Assembly (NCBI GenBank): GCA_046317875.1
Contig: JBKCVN010000022.1
Span: 1-64,000, forward strand
Direction of reading: 5' to 3'
DNA length: 64,000 nucleotides
Source of the DNA: 2-01-FULL-41-14 sp046317875
GTDB lineage: Bacteria; Pseudomonadota; Alphaproteobacteria; UBA7879; UBA5542
Made by a program: the position numbers and the translations under genes. Below are positions 54,535-63,425 of the stretch, in pieces. Every line of letters begins with the position of its first letter. The stretch's first letter is position 1. The notes beneath the pieces were generated by a model. It made no database searches, was not told the DNA's origin, and worked only from the letters and a program-made list of their open reading frames with translations.

Positions 54535-55938
54535 TTACGATAAAAGGTGTGTTAATGAAAGTACTATTTTTTCTTGAAGATCTATATAAGCGGTGTCTTC
54601 GCCCACAAAATTCTGCATCATAATTGTAAAAATGTATCTTGTTTTCTCTCCAGCAAAAACATATCCTGCGATATTACACACGCCTCCCAAAGTCCCCGTC
54701 TTACCCACTATTTTTATGCCTTTTGGCAGACTTTTAAAATGATTTTGCAAGGTACCTTCTAATCCCCCCACTGCTAATGAGGCTACAAATGCTTCTTGAA
54801 AAGATTTGTTCTGGTAAGCTTTATATAATAACTCATTTATTTTGTGGGCGGATATTAAATTATGATGGGAAAGCCCTGATCCATCCATTAAAAGCTGATC
54901 CTCCATATCCACCCCCAATCCTTCTTTCAAAGTCAGGGTCATAAACTTATGGAGATAGTCACTTTTTCTAAAAGCATGGGGGGTTTTAAGCATAATGGGA
55001 AGTAACAAGGATTCCATGATGGTATTATCAGAATTCTTCATGCCTGTTTTTAAAATTTGGAACAAAGGTTCAGAAAAATGACGAGCAATAAGAACAGAAT
55101 TTGGATCGAGTTTAGCCACCTTGAAAATGATCTTTCCACGCAGCTCAACCCCAACTTCTCGCAAAGCTGATTGTATACATTTTCGAACATACTCTTTAAA
55201 TCTATGGTCTTTAACGGGCAGACAAATTTTAAAGGCAGCCCCCCCTAAGGGCACACAACCTTTAATTGTCAGATTTTCTTCTAGATCCAGATCACACCTT
55301 TCCAGATACTCTTCTTCTAAACATATTTTTGAAATGGATTGGTTATCAATTTTATAAGAAGGCTGATCTGGGTCATAAATAACAGTTGGCCTTTGTTTTT
55401 CAGTCGCTCCAGGCACAAAGCGCAAACAGATAACATTTTTATTAATATTAATAGCAGAAATAGGTGCCCCGTATTTAAACCGCACAGCTTCCACAGTCCA
55501 TCCATCTTTGTATGGAAAGGGTGGTGTAGTATGTTCCCCCACCACAATATTTCCAGAAATCACAGACCCGGATTTTTTTCTGTAGCTTTTGAAAAGATCC
55601 CCTAAGTCTTTCAACCTAAAAGTAGGGTCACCCGCGAACTGTAAATAAAGATCGCATCCTTTTTTATGTAAAGATGTTTCGAACCGATAGGTTGATCCTA
55701 GCTTTGATAGCGCCACCAAGGCGGTAGGGATTTTTTGAAGGCTGGCGGGTTTCATTAGTTTAAGGGAATTCTTTTGATAAACGATTTTTCCCGAATCCAT
55801 ATCCTGAATTTCAACCGCAACCATACAGCGATCATCGATTTGAGACATATACGCATCTAATTTTTCTGTTAGGGAGGATCCCCAAAAAGCAGCGGACATT
55901 TCGCACCATAAGACAATTAAAAGAAATCTTTTTTTCAT
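54535..55938 (-). CDS. dacB: D-alanyl-D-alanine carboxypeptidase/endopeptidase (PBP4, DacB)
   Basis: A 467-residue serine peptidase that trims and cuts peptidoglycan cross-links in the periplasm. A short N-terminal hydrophobic stretch serves as signal. The three penicillin-binding motifs are present: SxxK as S66-L-Q-K69, the SGL triad in MDGSGLSHHN, and KTG in VGKTGTLGG. The long insertion between SxxK and the second motif marks the PBP4 type, not the DacA type. Confidence 0.88.
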   Translation of the reverse strand: MKKRFLLIVLWCEMSAAFWGSSLTEKLDAYMSQIDDRCMVAVEIQDMDSGKIVYQKNSLKLMKPASLQKIPTALVALSKLGSTYRFETSLHKKGCDLYLQFAGDPTFRLKDLGDLFKSYRKKSGSVISGNIVVGEHTTPPFPYKDGWTVEAVRFKYGAPISAININKNVICLRFVPGATEKQRPTVIYDPDQPSYKIDNQSISKICLEEEYLERCDLDLEENLTIKGCVPLGGAAFKICLPVKDHRFKEYVRKCIQSALREVGVELRGKIIFKVAKLDPNSVLIARHFSEPLFQILKTGMKNSDNTIMESLLLPIMLKTPHAFRKSDYLHKFMTLTLKEGLGVDMEDQLLMDGSGLSHHNLISAHKINELLYKAYQNKSFQEAFVASLAVGGLEGTLQNHFKSLPKGIKIVGKTGTLGGVCNIAGYVFAGEKTRYIFTIMMQNFVGEDTAYIDLQEKIVLSLTHLLS

Positions 55939-56020
55939 TGATTAATTATGGGCTTTATCGTGTTCAAAATCAACCAGAGCTGCTTGCGCACCGGGGTGGA
56001 AAAATGTATGATGAGCCATC

Positions 56021-56581
56021 ATGGTTCAATTAACAAAAATTTACACACGGGGTGGGGACAAGGGACAAACTTCTCTAGGAGATGGGAAACGTATCTCTAA
56101 GACATCCCTTCGTATTCAGGCGATAGGGGCTGTGGATGAAACAAATGCCGCTTTGGGTGTTTGTACTTTATTTTTAACACCCAATTTCATAAAAAGTATA
56201 CGCCACATTCAAAATGACCTCTTTGATATTGGGGCCGATCTTTGTGTGCCAGAAAATTCTGCAAAAAAATCATTATCTTTAAAAGAAATGCAGGTGACAT
56301 GGTTAGAAAAAGAAATGGACCGGTTCAATGAAAGCCTGCCCCCCTTGTCTTCTTTTATCTTGCCCGGGGGATCAGCTGCCTCGACCCATCTTCATCTAGC
56401 GCGAACCATAACACGCCGTGCAGAGCGAGATGTTTCAGCCCTAAGCGAACAGGAAGATGTGAATCAAGAAATTTTGATCTATCTTAATCGCCTTTCAGAT
56501 TATTTATTTGTTCTATGTCGGGTCTTAAATGATAATGGAGCCACGGATATTTTATGGGTGCCTGGTAAAACTCAGCGATAG
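56021..56581 (+). CDS. PduO-type cob(I)alamin adenosyltransferase
   Basis: A 186-residue ATP:cob(I)alamin adenosyltransferase. The N-terminal ATP site IYTRGGDKGQTSLGDG and the helix IGAVDETNAALG, with RRAERDVSAL and NRLSDYLFVLCR towards the C-terminus, fit the PduO family. It makes adenosylcobalamin, used by enzymes such as methylmalonyl-CoA mutase or class II ribonucleotide reductase. No cobalamin gene or riboswitch is nearby. It precedes the T6SS-flanking secreted protein by 9 bases. Confidence 0.92.
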   Translation: MVQLTKIYTRGGDKGQTSLGDGKRISKTSLRIQAIGAVDETNAALGVCTLFLTPNFIKSIRHIQNDLFDIGADLCVPENSAKKSLSLKEMQVTWLEKEMDRFNESLPPLSSFILPGGSAASTHLHLARTITRRAERDVSALSEQEDVNQEILIYLNRLSDYLFVLCRVLNDNGATDILWVPGKTQR

Positions 56582-56590
56582 AAAAATATC

Positions 56591-57145
56591 ATGAATTTTT
56601 TAATCCATATTCCTTTACTTTTAATTCTTACACTTCCAGCCCTGTCAAGAAATTTGGGATACTGCCCCAAAGACTCTTTTCCCCTATGTGGGTCATCTTT
56701 AGCAGAAGCGCTGAAGGTTGTAACGAATTGTCCTTTAGACAAACCTGAAACAAAAAAGTGTGCCTTTATTTTGATTCAAACCCTATCCGAAGCCGATCAC
56801 AAAGCACCTTTTTTTGAAACCTTTTATGAGAAAGATTTCGAGGTCGGGGATGTAGAAAACTACAAAAAAGAAGTGCAAAGCTTAAAAGAATACAGTCCAA
56901 AAGCCTGGCTCGTTTTACACAATCTATCAAAAGTTTTGATTTTAAATTACACTACTATCTCTACTCTGTCCCCAGATCAAAAAAGATCCTTAGAAAACCT
57001 TCTACAACCTCTTTTTGAACGGGAAGAAAAACGAGATATGGACCTAAATGATGATGCCCATATTCAAGATTTGATCAAAAGAGTTATAAAAGAAGCAAAA
57101 GCCATTAAATGGGATAGTTCCCAAAATCAAATCGCCCCTTCTTAA
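56591..57145 (+). CDS. Small secreted protein next to the T6SS genes, unknown function
   Basis: A 184-residue protein with signal peptide MNFLIHIPLLLILTLPALS. The mature part has four cysteines within the first 60 residues (YCPKDSFPLCG, NCPLDK, KCAF), suggesting two disulfides, and a lysine/glutamate-rich helical C-terminus. No family is recognised. It lies 63 bases upstream of tssK on the same strand and 9 bases after the adenosyltransferase gene, so it could be a T6SS accessory protein or merely a neighbour. Confidence 0.6.
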   Translation: MNFLIHIPLLLILTLPALSRNLGYCPKDSFPLCGSSLAEALKVVTNCPLDKPETKKCAFILIQTLSEADHKAPFFETFYEKDFEVGDVENYKKEVQSLKEYSPKAWLVLHNLSKVLILNYTTISTLSPDQKRSLENLLQPLFEREEKRDMDLNDDAHIQDLIKRVIKEAKAIKWDSSQNQIAPS

Positions 57146-57208
57146 TTCCCATTCTCCCCATTTGTGCTTGAGTTAAAAGACTAGAAACGGTAAGGTAAAA
57201 AAGAGCGA

Positions 57209-58585
57209 GTGTTTCTGTTTATGGGCATCGTTTACGGGGCAGGCATGGAAGAAAAAGCAAAATTTAAAATTCAAGATTCCGTTCAATGGTACGAAGGTCA
57301 GCTTCTGTATCCCCACCATTACCAACAAATGCGACATGAGATTCAGCAATTATCCCTTTGTTACTTATCTTTGGCCATGCCCTGGTACTGGGGGATTAGG
57401 TCCCTAGAAATCGATCAAGCTGTTCTTAATAATGGACTAGTTCGGGTTAATAAAATTTTTGCTGTTTTTCCTGATGGGTCCGTATTTGAAAAAGATGAAT
57501 CAAATCCAATTCCCTTAGAAATTGATATTTCGAACCTTAAGGACCAAATAAAAGATAAGGAACTAACCATCTATCTGGCGGTTGTTAAAAGACAAGATGA
57601 CACATCAAATGTTGAAGGAGAATTCCCACGGTATGTTTCTCGTGAACAATCTTCAATTCTAGATGAAAACACGGGCGAAACCCCCCTTAATATAGCCAAA
57701 TTATGTTTGAGCCCTATTCTGGTCACAGAAGACAAACTATCTGCCAGACTATCTGCTTTTCCTTTATTAAAGCTATCCCTACAATCGGGCACGTTCCAAC
57801 TGACAGACTTCATCCCCCCCGCAACAGTGATTCAAAAAGATCATACACTTGGGAATCATATTAAAATATTAATCAATAAGATTCGCCGCCATATTGGCTA
57901 CCTTTCCACCCGCCTTGAAAGCCTGAAACTGTCCGAGCTTGATTCAATTCTCGAACATTATGCTCGGGTATATAGAATTCTAACAAGTCGTATCCTAAGT
58001 TTGGAAATGCTGTATGAGTCTGGAGAGTCCCATCCTCATGAAATTTACAAAGAATTGACGGTCTTTGCAGGATCTATTTGTGCCCTAATGGATCACAGGG
58101 TTCCCCCTACATTGCCTCCCTATCATCATGATGATCTGAAAACTACCTTTGCCCCTTTATTATCTTTTATTAACGAGCGGATTGATGCCATTAAGAATCC
58201 TTCCATTTCTATCCTATTTCATCAAGAGGGTCGGGTTTTTTCACAAGACATAAAAGAACATTATTTATCAAGTGACAGCCTCATAGTTGGTTTGCGTTTA
58301 GGGCCCATGATGAGCGCCGCCGAAGGGGGTAGTTGGATTAAGGGAGCAGTTATTTCTTGTGATTCTTCAATCAAAGATATTAAAGAAAAAAGAATTCTAG
58401 GTGCAGAACGGGAAATTGTGGACCAAATACCTGAGATGGGTCTTGTTTCTAATCCCAACTATATTTTTATTAAAATAAAAATAGATCCTACGTTTATTAA
58501 AATAGGCGAGGCCGTTAAGATATTTAATCCATCAGATCGAGAAGATGCGCGACCAGAAGATCTTTTTTTGTATGTAGCTGAATAA
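57209..58585 (+). CDS. tssK: Type VI secretion baseplate protein TssK
   Basis: TssK links the T6SS baseplate to the membrane complex. The 458-residue product shows the family N-terminus VQWYEGQLLYPHHYQQM, corresponding to the W.EG..L.PQH.Q signature, then a helical middle around SELDSILEHYARVYRIL and a beta-rich C-terminus. The first residues MFLFMGIVYGAG are not family-like; a GTG at 57209 is used, but ATGs at 57221 or 57245 are possible. tssL follows after one base. Confidence 0.88.
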   Translation: MFLFMGIVYGAGMEEKAKFKIQDSVQWYEGQLLYPHHYQQMRHEIQQLSLCYLSLAMPWYWGIRSLEIDQAVLNNGLVRVNKIFAVFPDGSVFEKDESNPIPLEIDISNLKDQIKDKELTIYLAVVKRQDDTSNVEGEFPRYVSREQSSILDENTGETPLNIAKLCLSPILVTEDKLSARLSAFPLLKLSLQSGTFQLTDFIPPATVIQKDHTLGNHIKILINKIRRHIGYLSTRLESLKLSELDSILEHYARVYRILTSRILSLEMLYESGESHPHEIYKELTVFAGSICALMDHRVPPTLPPYHHDDLKTTFAPLLSFINERIDAIKNPSISILFHQEGRVFSQDIKEHYLSSDSLIVGLRLGPMMSAAEGGSWIKGAVISCDSSIKDIKEKRILGAEREIVDQIPEMGLVSNPNYIFIKIKIDPTFIKIGEAVKIFNPSDREDARPEDLFLYVAE

Positions 58586-58586
58586 A

Positions 58587-59351
58587 ATGAACCCAGATAT
58601 TTATTTAAAATCGTCCATTTTAAAAGACTTCAAAGTTTTCTATGCTGAACTTTTGCTTTTAAAAGAAAAGGCTCTTTCACACTCCTTGTCTGATGCTTTA
58701 GAAAATAGTTTAGGCGATCTTTCAAGCCTAACCCACCATATTCAAAAAAGGCTTGAATCCCTTTTAATGAACCAGTACAAGGCAGTGGGCAGCCAAAAAG
58801 GTGGTTATGCGGCGTATTATTACAGGGAGGCTCAATACATAATGGTGTCCCTAGCAGATGAGATTTTTATTAACTTGACTTGGCATGGTAGCGAAGAATG
58901 GAAAGATCATTTATTAGAATCCTTAATATATAACACACAGGATGCAGGGGAAAGATTTTTCCAAAACCTTGATCAGTTTTTAGAAACAGATACCACTCAA
59001 GGCACAGATATGGCCTCCCTTTACCTAATAGCCCTAGGTTTAGGATTCAAGGGAAAATATCGAAACAGCGCAAACGAACATGAGTTATTTAACTATCGCC
59101 AAAAACTATATCACTATATCAGTGGTGAAAATCCCCACTTAATGGTGACTGAATCCCACCTTTTTGCACAACCTTATGAAAACATACTAGAAGCCCGACA
59201 AAATGCCGACATGCCCGATGTGCGGCCCTGGTGGGTAGCACTGGGTGTTATTTTGATCGGTTTTATAAGTTTATCTTCTTTAATTTGGTTTATTCATATG
59301 AATAATTTTTCTCCTTTTGTAAACAACCTTGAAAAGTGGACACAAGTCTAA
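58587..59351 (+). CDS. tssL: Type VI secretion protein TssL (IcmH/DotU family)
   Basis: TssL forms the inner-membrane complex with TssM. The 254-residue protein has a cytoplasmic DotU domain (KGGYAAYYYREAQYIMVSLADEIF and FLETDTTQGTDMASLYLIALGLGFKGKYR) and one C-terminal transmembrane helix near 214-236. There is no peptidoglycan-binding extension, so another protein would anchor the complex to the wall. Its stop overlaps the tssM ATG (TAATG). Confidence 0.92.
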   Translation: MNPDIYLKSSILKDFKVFYAELLLLKEKALSHSLSDALENSLGDLSSLTHHIQKRLESLLMNQYKAVGSQKGGYAAYYYREAQYIMVSLADEIFINLTWHGSEEWKDHLLESLIYNTQDAGERFFQNLDQFLETDTTQGTDMASLYLIALGLGFKGKYRNSANEHELFNYRQKLYHYISGENPHLMVTESHLFAQPYENILEARQNADMPDVRPWWVALGVILIGFISLSSLIWFIHMNNFSPFVNNLEKWTQV

Positions 59352-62300
59352 TGACCAGTCTTTCTTCTTTTGAATTAGTCTTAGTTGTTTTAGGGTTTGG
59401 TAGCCTCATTTTTATGCTAACCACTTACTTGTCAGGAATTGGACTTAAGGAACAGTTTGACCGTGTTGGACTTCGAAGTCTTTCTATTGTTGAGTCCCTC
59501 AAACAAATTATCATGGGTAAACGCAAGATAAGCTCTCTTTCATTTCAATCACTGATTCATGATTTGTTTTATGGTGTCCTTAATCTGTTTAATATTTATC
59601 CTGCGGGTCCGTTCCATGACTCTCTCCGCGATGTCATTCATGCGTTAGAAGAAAAAACCGGATCTTCAAAAATTTTATATAAGTTGCCCTGGTTTATTAT
59701 GGTGGGCAGTGAAGGGTCAGGAAAATCATCTGTCTTAGGGAATCTAACCCTGTCCACGCCCATACCAAGCCCTTCATTTGGCAAGCCGGACGGACACCCT
59801 CTTATACAATGGTGGTTTTATGAAAAAGGTATTGTCATCGATATCAGGGGAGATGTATTGAGTCCCAATGTGGCCACCTCGTCCTCATGGTCTTCTTTAT
59901 TAAGGGCCTTAAAAAGATACCGCCCCCATCGTCCCTTAGACGGATTAATCTTAGCCGCTCCAGCCACTTATTTTACAGGCCCAAATAAACTGGATACGCC
60001 CCAATTAATCACAGACGCAAGCAACTTATCAGACCAACTTATTAAAATAGAAAGAATTCTGGGTCTAAAAGTTCCATTGTATTTTTTGCTAACTAAATGT
60101 GATGAGGTGGCTGGGTTTCAAGGGTTTGTAAAATCCCTTCCCCTGACAACATTAGAAGAACCCTTTGGATGGTCGAATCCCTATGCAACGCATCTTAGTT
60201 TTAATCCCAACTGGATCAAAGAAGCCTTCCAACATACTTATCTTGCATTGTTCCAGGGTATGTTGCGCATTTTTGGCACAGAAACCAATGATAACCCTGA
60301 ACCTGATGATATTACTATTTTCCCTGAAAGCTTTTTGCAGCTAGAAGATTCAGTTCAAACCTATTTAAATTTTATTTTTAAAGTGGGTGATTATGATGAT
60401 CATTTCATTTTCAGGGGTTTATTTGTTACAGGCACCAGCGAACCGAATAGCTCGTTAAAAATTATGAGTCAGCCTTTCGTCAATGAACTCTTTAATACTA
60501 AAATTTTTGGCGAATTAGGCCTAGCTACTCCGATTAAGAAGTTTTTCTTAGTCATGAATAAGAAAATTTCTTTTATAAGATTGTCCATTTCTGGTGCATT
60601 TTTAATGGCTCTTTATGGTCTGTATTGGACCAATGACTACCTATCAAATACCATACAACGATTGCGTCCCCTCATAGAACAAGTCCAACAAGATATGGAA
60701 ACATCCTCTATGCTGCCTTCAGCTAATGGGGATAGCCGTCCTATCACCCCCACCAAAGGTAAAAATATTTTAAGACTTTTAGATCATGTTTATCACTATC
60801 CTTTGCGTCATATTTTAATTCCGTTTTCCTGGATAAGCCCAACCACCTATAAGTTGAATAAAGTAAGCACAAATCTTTATCATTCCCTTATTGCCAGAAA
60901 TTTAGACAAGGCATTCAGGGAAAAGGCCGAATTTTTAACCCTATCGCCCATGGCGATTTTGCCTTCGACCAAAAACTATGCCTCCCCCCTAGAGACACCT
61001 GAATTTTTGTTATTAGAAGGCTATGTGAAAAGTCTGGCAGACCTAGAACGTGCCACTCTTTTCTATACGGCCTTGCCCGAAACCCAAGATCCCTTTCAAA
61101 TAGCCGAAATCCTAAACTATCTTTACGGTTATCCCTTAAGTCCAGATTTCTTAAAAGAAAAACAAGCCCGAACGATTCTGATTAAGGAAGCTCCCTACGA
61201 TACCTTTAAACTGGAGGGGTATCGTTTGCACGCAGAAAAAAGGCTTTATCTTTTATATGATTTATTTCTAAAGAAAGTCTTAGATCCAGATTATATCTAT
61301 TCCTTGGCCGGCAAGCTGCAGGGCTCTTTACACAACATGGGTGGTCGTGAACCGATCGACCTAGAGACCCTAAAAAAAAGCATTTCCGATATTAAGGAAC
61401 TGATGGAGTTTTTGACCCAGGCGGGCGGTTCCTGGCTTTTGAACCCCGATTTCAACCCCGGATCTCGCTATCAAAAAATGGTGGATCAAATTAACCATAT
61501 CACCCTTTTGGGACCTGCCATTCCCAAAACTCTGTTTGAAACCTCCAACAAAATGTATGCGAAAGCTGTACAATACTTACGAAGCTATGGATCGCCTGTG
61601 ACAGGCTATTTCTTTGTAGTGTCTCCTGATACGCAAAAACTAGAACCGTCAGCTGGATTGATGAATATCGAAAAACAGCTAGATGCATTTTTACAACAGT
61701 CCTTTATGCAAAAATCATCGGGGGCATCTTTTGCCGGCAAAATTCCCTTGGGTCAATTCTTGCACTGGGATCCTCAGGGAGTCAGAAACGTACTTGCGCT
61801 GATCGAAAGTTATAAAACTTTCCTAAATACGGACTTGTTTAAGTATCCTGCAAATTTACAAGACACCTTGCGTCAGGCAGGACTTCTGCAAACCCAACGT
61901 AATATAGACTCCATCTTAGAAGGGGCCCAAAGTTTTTATGAAGAGCCCTTGAGAGAAGGATCAGATCAAGCCGACAATGCCCGTCGAGCCCAAGCTCTTA
62001 ACATGAATGATGTGGGGCCCTTATTTATTAAAATACTAAAGAACCTAAACAGCTTGGGTGGGGGACCTGTCTATAACAAATTAAAAAATCTTCTGTTCGA
62101 GCAAGTTCTGAAAACCTTAAAGAAACTTAATACTGCTTTGGACGAAGGTTCCTATTTTCAACCTAGTGATTCTCAGTTTTCTGCCTGGAATGGGGAAGCA
62201 GGGGCTTTGTTCAAAGGCTTCAATATAACTGATGTATCCGAAATGAAAGATTATTTTTCTAATCAAAGTGCCCAACTGTTGACAATGGTGATCAACAATG

Positions 62301-63415
62301 CAGAATCACTAATTGATTTCTTAAAAGCAGACTTATTTGATACTGACATTGAACAAGTCAAGTTAATCAGCAAATGGCATACTTTGATAGAGCAAGCTAT
62401 TGCCTATAGAAAATCCAAGACCTCAGGCTCTATGAAAACCTTACAAAAATTCATGGAAGAAGAAGGAAACAAAATTACTTATGAAAGCTGTTTTACAGAC
62501 TTAGATCCCAAAGATTTCAACCAACCGTCCAGCGATTATTTCACCCAAAAACAAAACGATTTAAAACGGGGGATTTACAAAAGATGTCGAGCTTTAGCCG
62601 CTGAAAAAGCAGCCCAACAATACAATAAAATAGAAAATACTTTTAATGGGTCATTGGCAAATACCTTTCCCTTTACCCGACAAGTACCCAGTACTCCCCA
62701 ATTAGAATCCGAGGTTTCCTGGACGTTGCTACAAGATTTTTTCAAAGAATTAGAAGAACTGAATCCCAATCTTCGTCAGTCATTAAAAGAGTCCCCTAAA
62801 TATGGTTCAGGCTGGAAGAAAATAGAAACTTTTATTTCCCAAATGGATGAGGTCAAAAACTTTTTCATGACCTACTTTGCGCCACTGAAAAAAGATGATG
62901 AACCGGGGATGAGTTTTGAAATTAAGTTCCGTGATAATCGAGTCAAAGAATCTTTAGGTAATCAGGTTTCAGATTGGGCTTTCATCTTTGGAGATAAATC
63001 AATCAGTCTTCGTCAAAATGGACCAGGCGTGGGGATGGGTCGATGGACGGTTAATAACCCTGTCTCCTTTGGATTCCAATGGGATGTATCGGCAGCGTTA
63101 TGGCCTCTTGAAACATCAAATACCCCAGCTTTGGTAAAAGTCGATGATCGCTCGTTATTTGTTTATGAGGGGAGCTGGAGCTTACTCCGTGCCCTAATGA
63201 TTCATGCGGCCTCCCCAAATGATGGGGCCTCACCCTCAAATAATGTCCTTTTCAAGTTTGAGATTCCATTAGGCCCTAATCCAAATGCACCAGCCACAAC
63301 CCAAGCCAAACTATTTATTAAACTTGTACCTCAAAGTATTAAAGGGCAACGGGCAACATCTTTCAAAATTCCACCCTTCCCCGTGGAAGCACCTAAACTA
63401 AGAGGGGGCAGCTAA
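59351..63415 (+). CDS. tssM: Type VI secretion protein TssM (IcmF family)
   Basis: A 1354-residue core protein of the T6SS membrane complex. Near the N-terminus is a hydrophobic segment (about 8-28), then a GTPase-like domain with Walker A GSEGSGKS (119-126) and a FLLTKCDEV motif, another transmembrane segment near 415, and a large periplasmic part that contacts TssJ and TssL. The start at 59351 is preferred over 59336, since TAATG overlaps tssL. Walker A is intact, so nucleotide binding is possible. Confidence 0.93.
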   Translation: MTSLSSFELVLVVLGFGSLIFMLTTYLSGIGLKEQFDRVGLRSLSIVESLKQIIMGKRKISSLSFQSLIHDLFYGVLNLFNIYPAGPFHDSLRDVIHALEEKTGSSKILYKLPWFIMVGSEGSGKSSVLGNLTLSTPIPSPSFGKPDGHPLIQWWFYEKGIVIDIRGDVLSPNVATSSSWSSLLRALKRYRPHRPLDGLILAAPATYFTGPNKLDTPQLITDASNLSDQLIKIERILGLKVPLYFLLTKCDEVAGFQGFVKSLPLTTLEEPFGWSNPYATHLSFNPNWIKEAFQHTYLALFQGMLRIFGTETNDNPEPDDITIFPESFLQLEDSVQTYLNFIFKVGDYDDHFIFRGLFVTGTSEPNSSLKIMSQPFVNELFNTKIFGELGLATPIKKFFLVMNKKISFIRLSISGAFLMALYGLYWTNDYLSNTIQRLRPLIEQVQQDMETSSMLPSANGDSRPITPTKGKNILRLLDHVYHYPLRHILIPFSWISPTTYKLNKVSTNLYHSLIARNLDKAFREKAEFLTLSPMAILPSTKNYASPLETPEFLLLEGYVKSLADLERATLFYTALPETQDPFQIAEILNYLYGYPLSPDFLKEKQARTILIKEAPYDTFKLEGYRLHAEKRLYLLYDLFLKKVLDPDYIYSLAGKLQGSLHNMGGREPIDLETLKKSISDIKELMEFLTQAGGSWLLNPDFNPGSRYQKMVDQINHITLLGPAIPKTLFETSNKMYAKAVQYLRSYGSPVTGYFFVVSPDTQKLEPSAGLMNIEKQLDAFLQQSFMQKSSGASFAGKIPLGQFLHWDPQGVRNVLALIESYKTFLNTDLFKYPANLQDTLRQAGLLQTQRNIDSILEGAQSFYEEPLREGSDQADNARRAQALNMNDVGPLFIKILKNLNSLGGGPVYNKLKNLLFEQVLKTLKKLNTALDEGSYFQPSDSQFSAWNGEAGALFKGFNITDVSEMKDYFSNQSAQLLTMVINNAESLIDFLKADLFDTDIEQVKLISKWHTLIEQAIAYRKSKTSGSMKTLQKFMEEEGNKITYESCFTDLDPKDFNQPSSDYFTQKQNDLKRGIYKRCRALAAEKAAQQYNKIENTFNGSLANTFPFTRQVPSTPQLESEVSWTLLQDFFKELEELNPNLRQSLKESPKYGSGWKKIETFISQMDEVKNFFMTYFAPLKKDDEPGMSFEIKFRDNRVKESLGNQVSDWAFIFGDKSISLRQNGPGVGMGRWTVNNPVSFGFQWDVSAALWPLETSNTPALVKVDDRSLFVYEGSWSLLRALMIHAASPNDGASPSNNVLFKFEIPLGPNPNAPATTQAKLFIKLVPQSIKGQRATSFKIPPFPVEAPKLRGGS

Positions 63416-63425
63416 GGAGACCTTC

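Noticed and set aside
55939..56020. Cobalamin riboswitch upstream of the adenosyltransferase gene
   Set aside because: The gap is only 82 bases and shows no B12-box motif; too short for the element.
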